Source: an uncultured Collinsella sp.
Lineage (GTDB): Bacteria > Actinomycetota > Coriobacteriia > Coriobacteriales > Coriobacteriaceae
Length of the DNA stretch: 6,231 nt
NCBI GenBank assembly: GCA_900550825.1
Contig: URTZ01000117.1
Location: forward strand, 1 to 6,231
Direction of reading: 5' to 3'
Below, piece by piece: positions 5,199 through 6,231 of this stretch; position 1 is the stretch's first letter; every line of letters begins with the position of its first letter. Made by a program: the position numbers and the translations under genes. Below the pieces are notes generated by a model, which did not search any database, was not told the origin of the DNA, and saw only the letters and a program-made list of their open reading frames with translations.

Positions 5199-5795
5199 AT
5201 GAGTGCAAATCACAGTCTGCAAAAACTGCTCGATGAGCTGGGCCGTCTGCCGGGCATTGGTCCCAAGTCGGCCCAGCGCATCGCCTATTACCTGCTCGAG
5301 GCCGATGCCGAGGAGGCCCGCCGCCTGGCCGAGGCCATCCTGGAGGTCAAGCAGGAGGTCCACTTTTGCAGCCGCTGCTTTAACTACGCCACGGCCGACG
5401 AGTGCTCCATCTGCCAGGACCCGATGCGCGATACCACTCGCATTTGCGTGGTGGGCGAGCCGCGCGATGTCCAGGCGATTGAGCGCACGGGCAGCTACCA
5501 CGGTCTCTACCACGTATTGGGCGGCGTGATCAGTCCCATGGACAAGATTGGCCCCGAGCAGCTGCACATTCGAGAGCTGCTGGCACGCTTGGGCCACGAG
5601 GACATCCACGAGGTCATCATCGCCACCAACCCCAACATCGAGGGCGAGACCACGGCGAGCTATCTGGCCCGTACCATCAAGCCGTTGGGCGTCGAGGTGT
5701 CGCGTCTGGCAAGCGGCCTTCCCGTGGGCGGCGACTTGGAGTATGCCGACGAGCTTACGCTTGGCCGCGCCATCGAGGCCCGCCGCGCGATTTAG
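5199..5795 (+). CDS. recR: Recombination protein RecR
   Basis: RecR acts with RecO (and RecF) to load RecA at single-strand gaps during recombinational repair. The protein has 198 residues, the standard length. Domains in order: helix-hairpin-helix 'LGRLPGIGPKSAQRIAYYLL' (14-33); zinc finger with C57, C60, C69 and C72; Toprim domain from about 81 with E87 and the 'ATNPNIEGETTASYL' loop (142-156); and the C-terminal Walker-B-like 'GLPVGGDLEYADELTLGRA' region (173-191). All expected motifs are intact. It begins 13 bases after the ybaB stop. No Shine-Dalgarno sequence is visible before ATG 5199 (GACACGCATATAT), so translation probably depends on ybaB coupling or on the AT-rich start region. Very sure. 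Confidence 0.97.
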   Translation: MSANHSLQKLLDELGRLPGIGPKSAQRIAYYLLEADAEEARRLAEAILEVKQEVHFCSRCFNYATADECSICQDPMRDTTRICVVGEPRDVQAIERTGSYHGLYHVLGGVISPMDKIGPEQLHIRELLARLGHEDIHEVIIATNPNIEGETTASYLARTIKPLGVEVSRLASGLPVGGDLEYADELTLGRAIEARRAI

Positions 5796-6000
5796 GTGGC
5801 GAGCCTGCTCCTGCCGTATGTTTTCCTCGCGACGCACGGGGTAGTCATAATTTCCCCGTGCGACTGTGAGTTTGTTGTGCAACAAAGATGCTTCGTGTCC
5901 GCTTATCGCATGGATGCTTCCGCTCGCATCCTTAATTTGTCCATTCGTTGCGCAACCTTTTTGGTTCGCTGATACACTCAAATATGGATTCGAATGAATG
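5796..6000. other. Non-coding region after recR, with several palindromes
   Basis: No credible gene is seen here. Four exact inverted repeats occur: CGCACGGGG/CCCCGTGCG (5833-5841 with 5854-5862, 12-base loop containing CATAAT); TTTGTTG/CAACAAA (5871-5877 with 5880-5886); GGATGC/GCATCC (5912-5917 with 5926-5931, followed by TTAATTTGT, a weak terminator candidate); and the palindrome GTTGCGCAAC (5947-5956). GATGCTTC is repeated directly at 5887-5894 and 5913-5920. TGATACACT at 5970-5978 has the extended -10 form. Short frames at 5910 and 5984 lack ribosome binding sites. Confidence 0.5.
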
Positions 6001-6029
6001 CGCCGCTTCTGAGCGGCGTGTTTTTGTTT
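6001..6029 (+). terminator. Rho-independent terminator downstream of recR
   Basis: A GC-only-based stem CGCCGCT (6001-6007) pairs perfectly with AGCGGCG (6012-6018) around a TCTG loop, followed by TG and a T-rich tract TTTTTGTTT (6021-6029). This is a textbook intrinsic terminator in the plus direction. It would end the ybaB-recR transcript, or a short RNA started near 5984, and shields the insertion sequence that follows. Confidence 0.85.
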
Positions 6030-6070
6030 CAAGACTTTAGTCTGCTGGGCGCGCAGCGGCCAGCTTTAAA

Positions 6071-6089
6071 CCACCCGCTACGCGGGTGG
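6071..6089 (+). repeat. Subterminal hairpin of the IS left end
   Basis: CCACCCGC (6071-6078) and GCGGGTGG (6082-6089) pair perfectly around a TAC loop. A smaller hairpin, GGCTT/AAGCC (6098-6102 with 6107-6111, loop TACA), follows. Imperfect or perfect hairpins near the ends are what IS200/IS605 Y1 transposases recognise on single-stranded DNA, and this one is in the right place. Confidence 0.65.
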
Positions 6090-6109
6090 AGACAAACGGC
6101 TTTACAAAG

Positions 6110-6171
6110 CCACCCCTCCGACCGATATTGACGATTGTTCAGGCCGTCAAGAATTCGAGTCGAAGGGGTGG
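6110..6171 (+). promoter_or_regulatory. Leader stem that hides the tnpA ribosome binding site
   Basis: CCACCCCT (6110-6117) pairs exactly with AGGGGTGG (6164-6171). After one mismatch, CGAC (6119-6122) pairs with GTCG (6159-6162). A nested stem TTGACG/CGTCAA (6128-6133 with 6145-6150) lies inside. The 3' arm contains the AAGGGG ribosome binding site (6163-6168) of tnpA, eight bases before its ATG. Sequestering of the tnpA site by a 5' leader stem is known for Salmonella IS200; the same logic is visible here. Confidence 0.65.
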
Positions 6172-6176
6172 TCGCC

Positions 6177-6231
6177 ATGGCCCAGAAGGCCTACAGCCTT
6201 TCCCACACGAAGTGGATGTGCAAGTACCACG
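6177..6231 (+). CDS. tnpA: IS200/IS605-family transposase TnpA, 5' part only
   Basis: Eighteen codons are present before the window ends: MAQKAYSLSHTKWMCKYH. The 'SLSHTKWMCKYH' stretch is the hallmark start of the IS200-type Y1 (HuH) transposase, in which the first strand leads into 'IVFxPKYRRK'. The family enzyme is about 150 residues and cuts and joins single-stranded DNA with one catalytic tyrosine; the HuH motif and tyrosine lie beyond this window, so activity cannot be judged. The start has AAGGGG at 6163-6168, which is folded into the leader stem. Whether an accessory tnpB gene follows is unknown. Confidence 0.88.
   Translation, partial: MAQKAYSLSHTKWMCKYH

Larger units (their letters stand above)
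6070..6231 (+). mobile_element. Left end of an IS200/IS605-family insertion sequence (partial)
   Basis: The element is identified by its transposase start at 6177 and by a left-end hairpin at 6071-6089. IS200/IS605 elements move as single strands, have no terminal inverted repeats, and insert 3' of a short AT-rich target. TTTAA at 6065-6069, directly before the hairpin, is a plausible target, so the boundary given is an estimate. The element lies 40 bases after the recR-side terminator and continues past the window. Confidence 0.75.

Noticed and set aside
5160..6032. 290-codon open frame on the minus strand across recR
   Set aside because: Antisense to an intact recR and spanning the non-coding palindromes and the terminator; no recognisable domain.
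5910..6040. Short frames at 5910 (20 codons) and 5984 (18 codons)
   Set aside because: Neither has a ribosome binding site, and the second runs through the terminator stem.

Overview
The window looks like chromosomal DNA of a high-GC Coriobacteriia member, probably Collinsella or a close relative. This is inferred from GC-rich core genes, the style of the promoters and proteins, and a Collinsella-like IS200 transposase start; no search was possible. The backbone is the conserved replication and repair block dnaX – ybaB – recR, all on the + strand.

Layout. At 118-834 (-) lies a two-helix membrane protein with a YcxB-like domain and a very lysine-rich tail, transcribed away from dnaX. dnaX (951-3443) encodes an unusually long clamp-loader gamma/tau subunit with two disordered Ala/Pro linkers. 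The stretch 3444-4864 has lower GC and interrupts the usual dnaX-ybaB neighbourhood. It carries a tightly overlapping gene pair, an unrecognised 86-residue protein followed by a DUF4160 protein, then a convergent one-helix membrane protein of unknown function (4049-4525, -), then a 339-base intergenic region rich in palindromes and short repeats. ybaB (4865-5185) and recR (5199-5795) follow as a compact operon. After recR come about 200 non-coding bases with several palindromes, a strong Rho-independent terminator (6001-6029), and the left end of an IS200/IS605-family insertion sequence. The window cuts that element's tnpA after 18 codons.

How the genes fit together. DnaX loads the sliding clamp at the replication fork. 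YbaB is a nucleoid-associated DNA-binding protein, and RecR works with RecO/RecF in loading RecA at gaps. The most novel candidate is the small overlapping pair at 3498-4023. DUF4160 genes usually sit beside a small antitoxin-like partner (often DUF2442), but here the partner is a different protein, and its C-terminal helix resembles the C-terminal helix of the DUF4160 protein itself. Secondary points of interest are the operator-like repeats at 4575-4702, the tryptophan motifs in the DnaX linker, the expanded zinc module of DnaX, and a 5' leader of tnpA whose stem hides its ribosome binding site.
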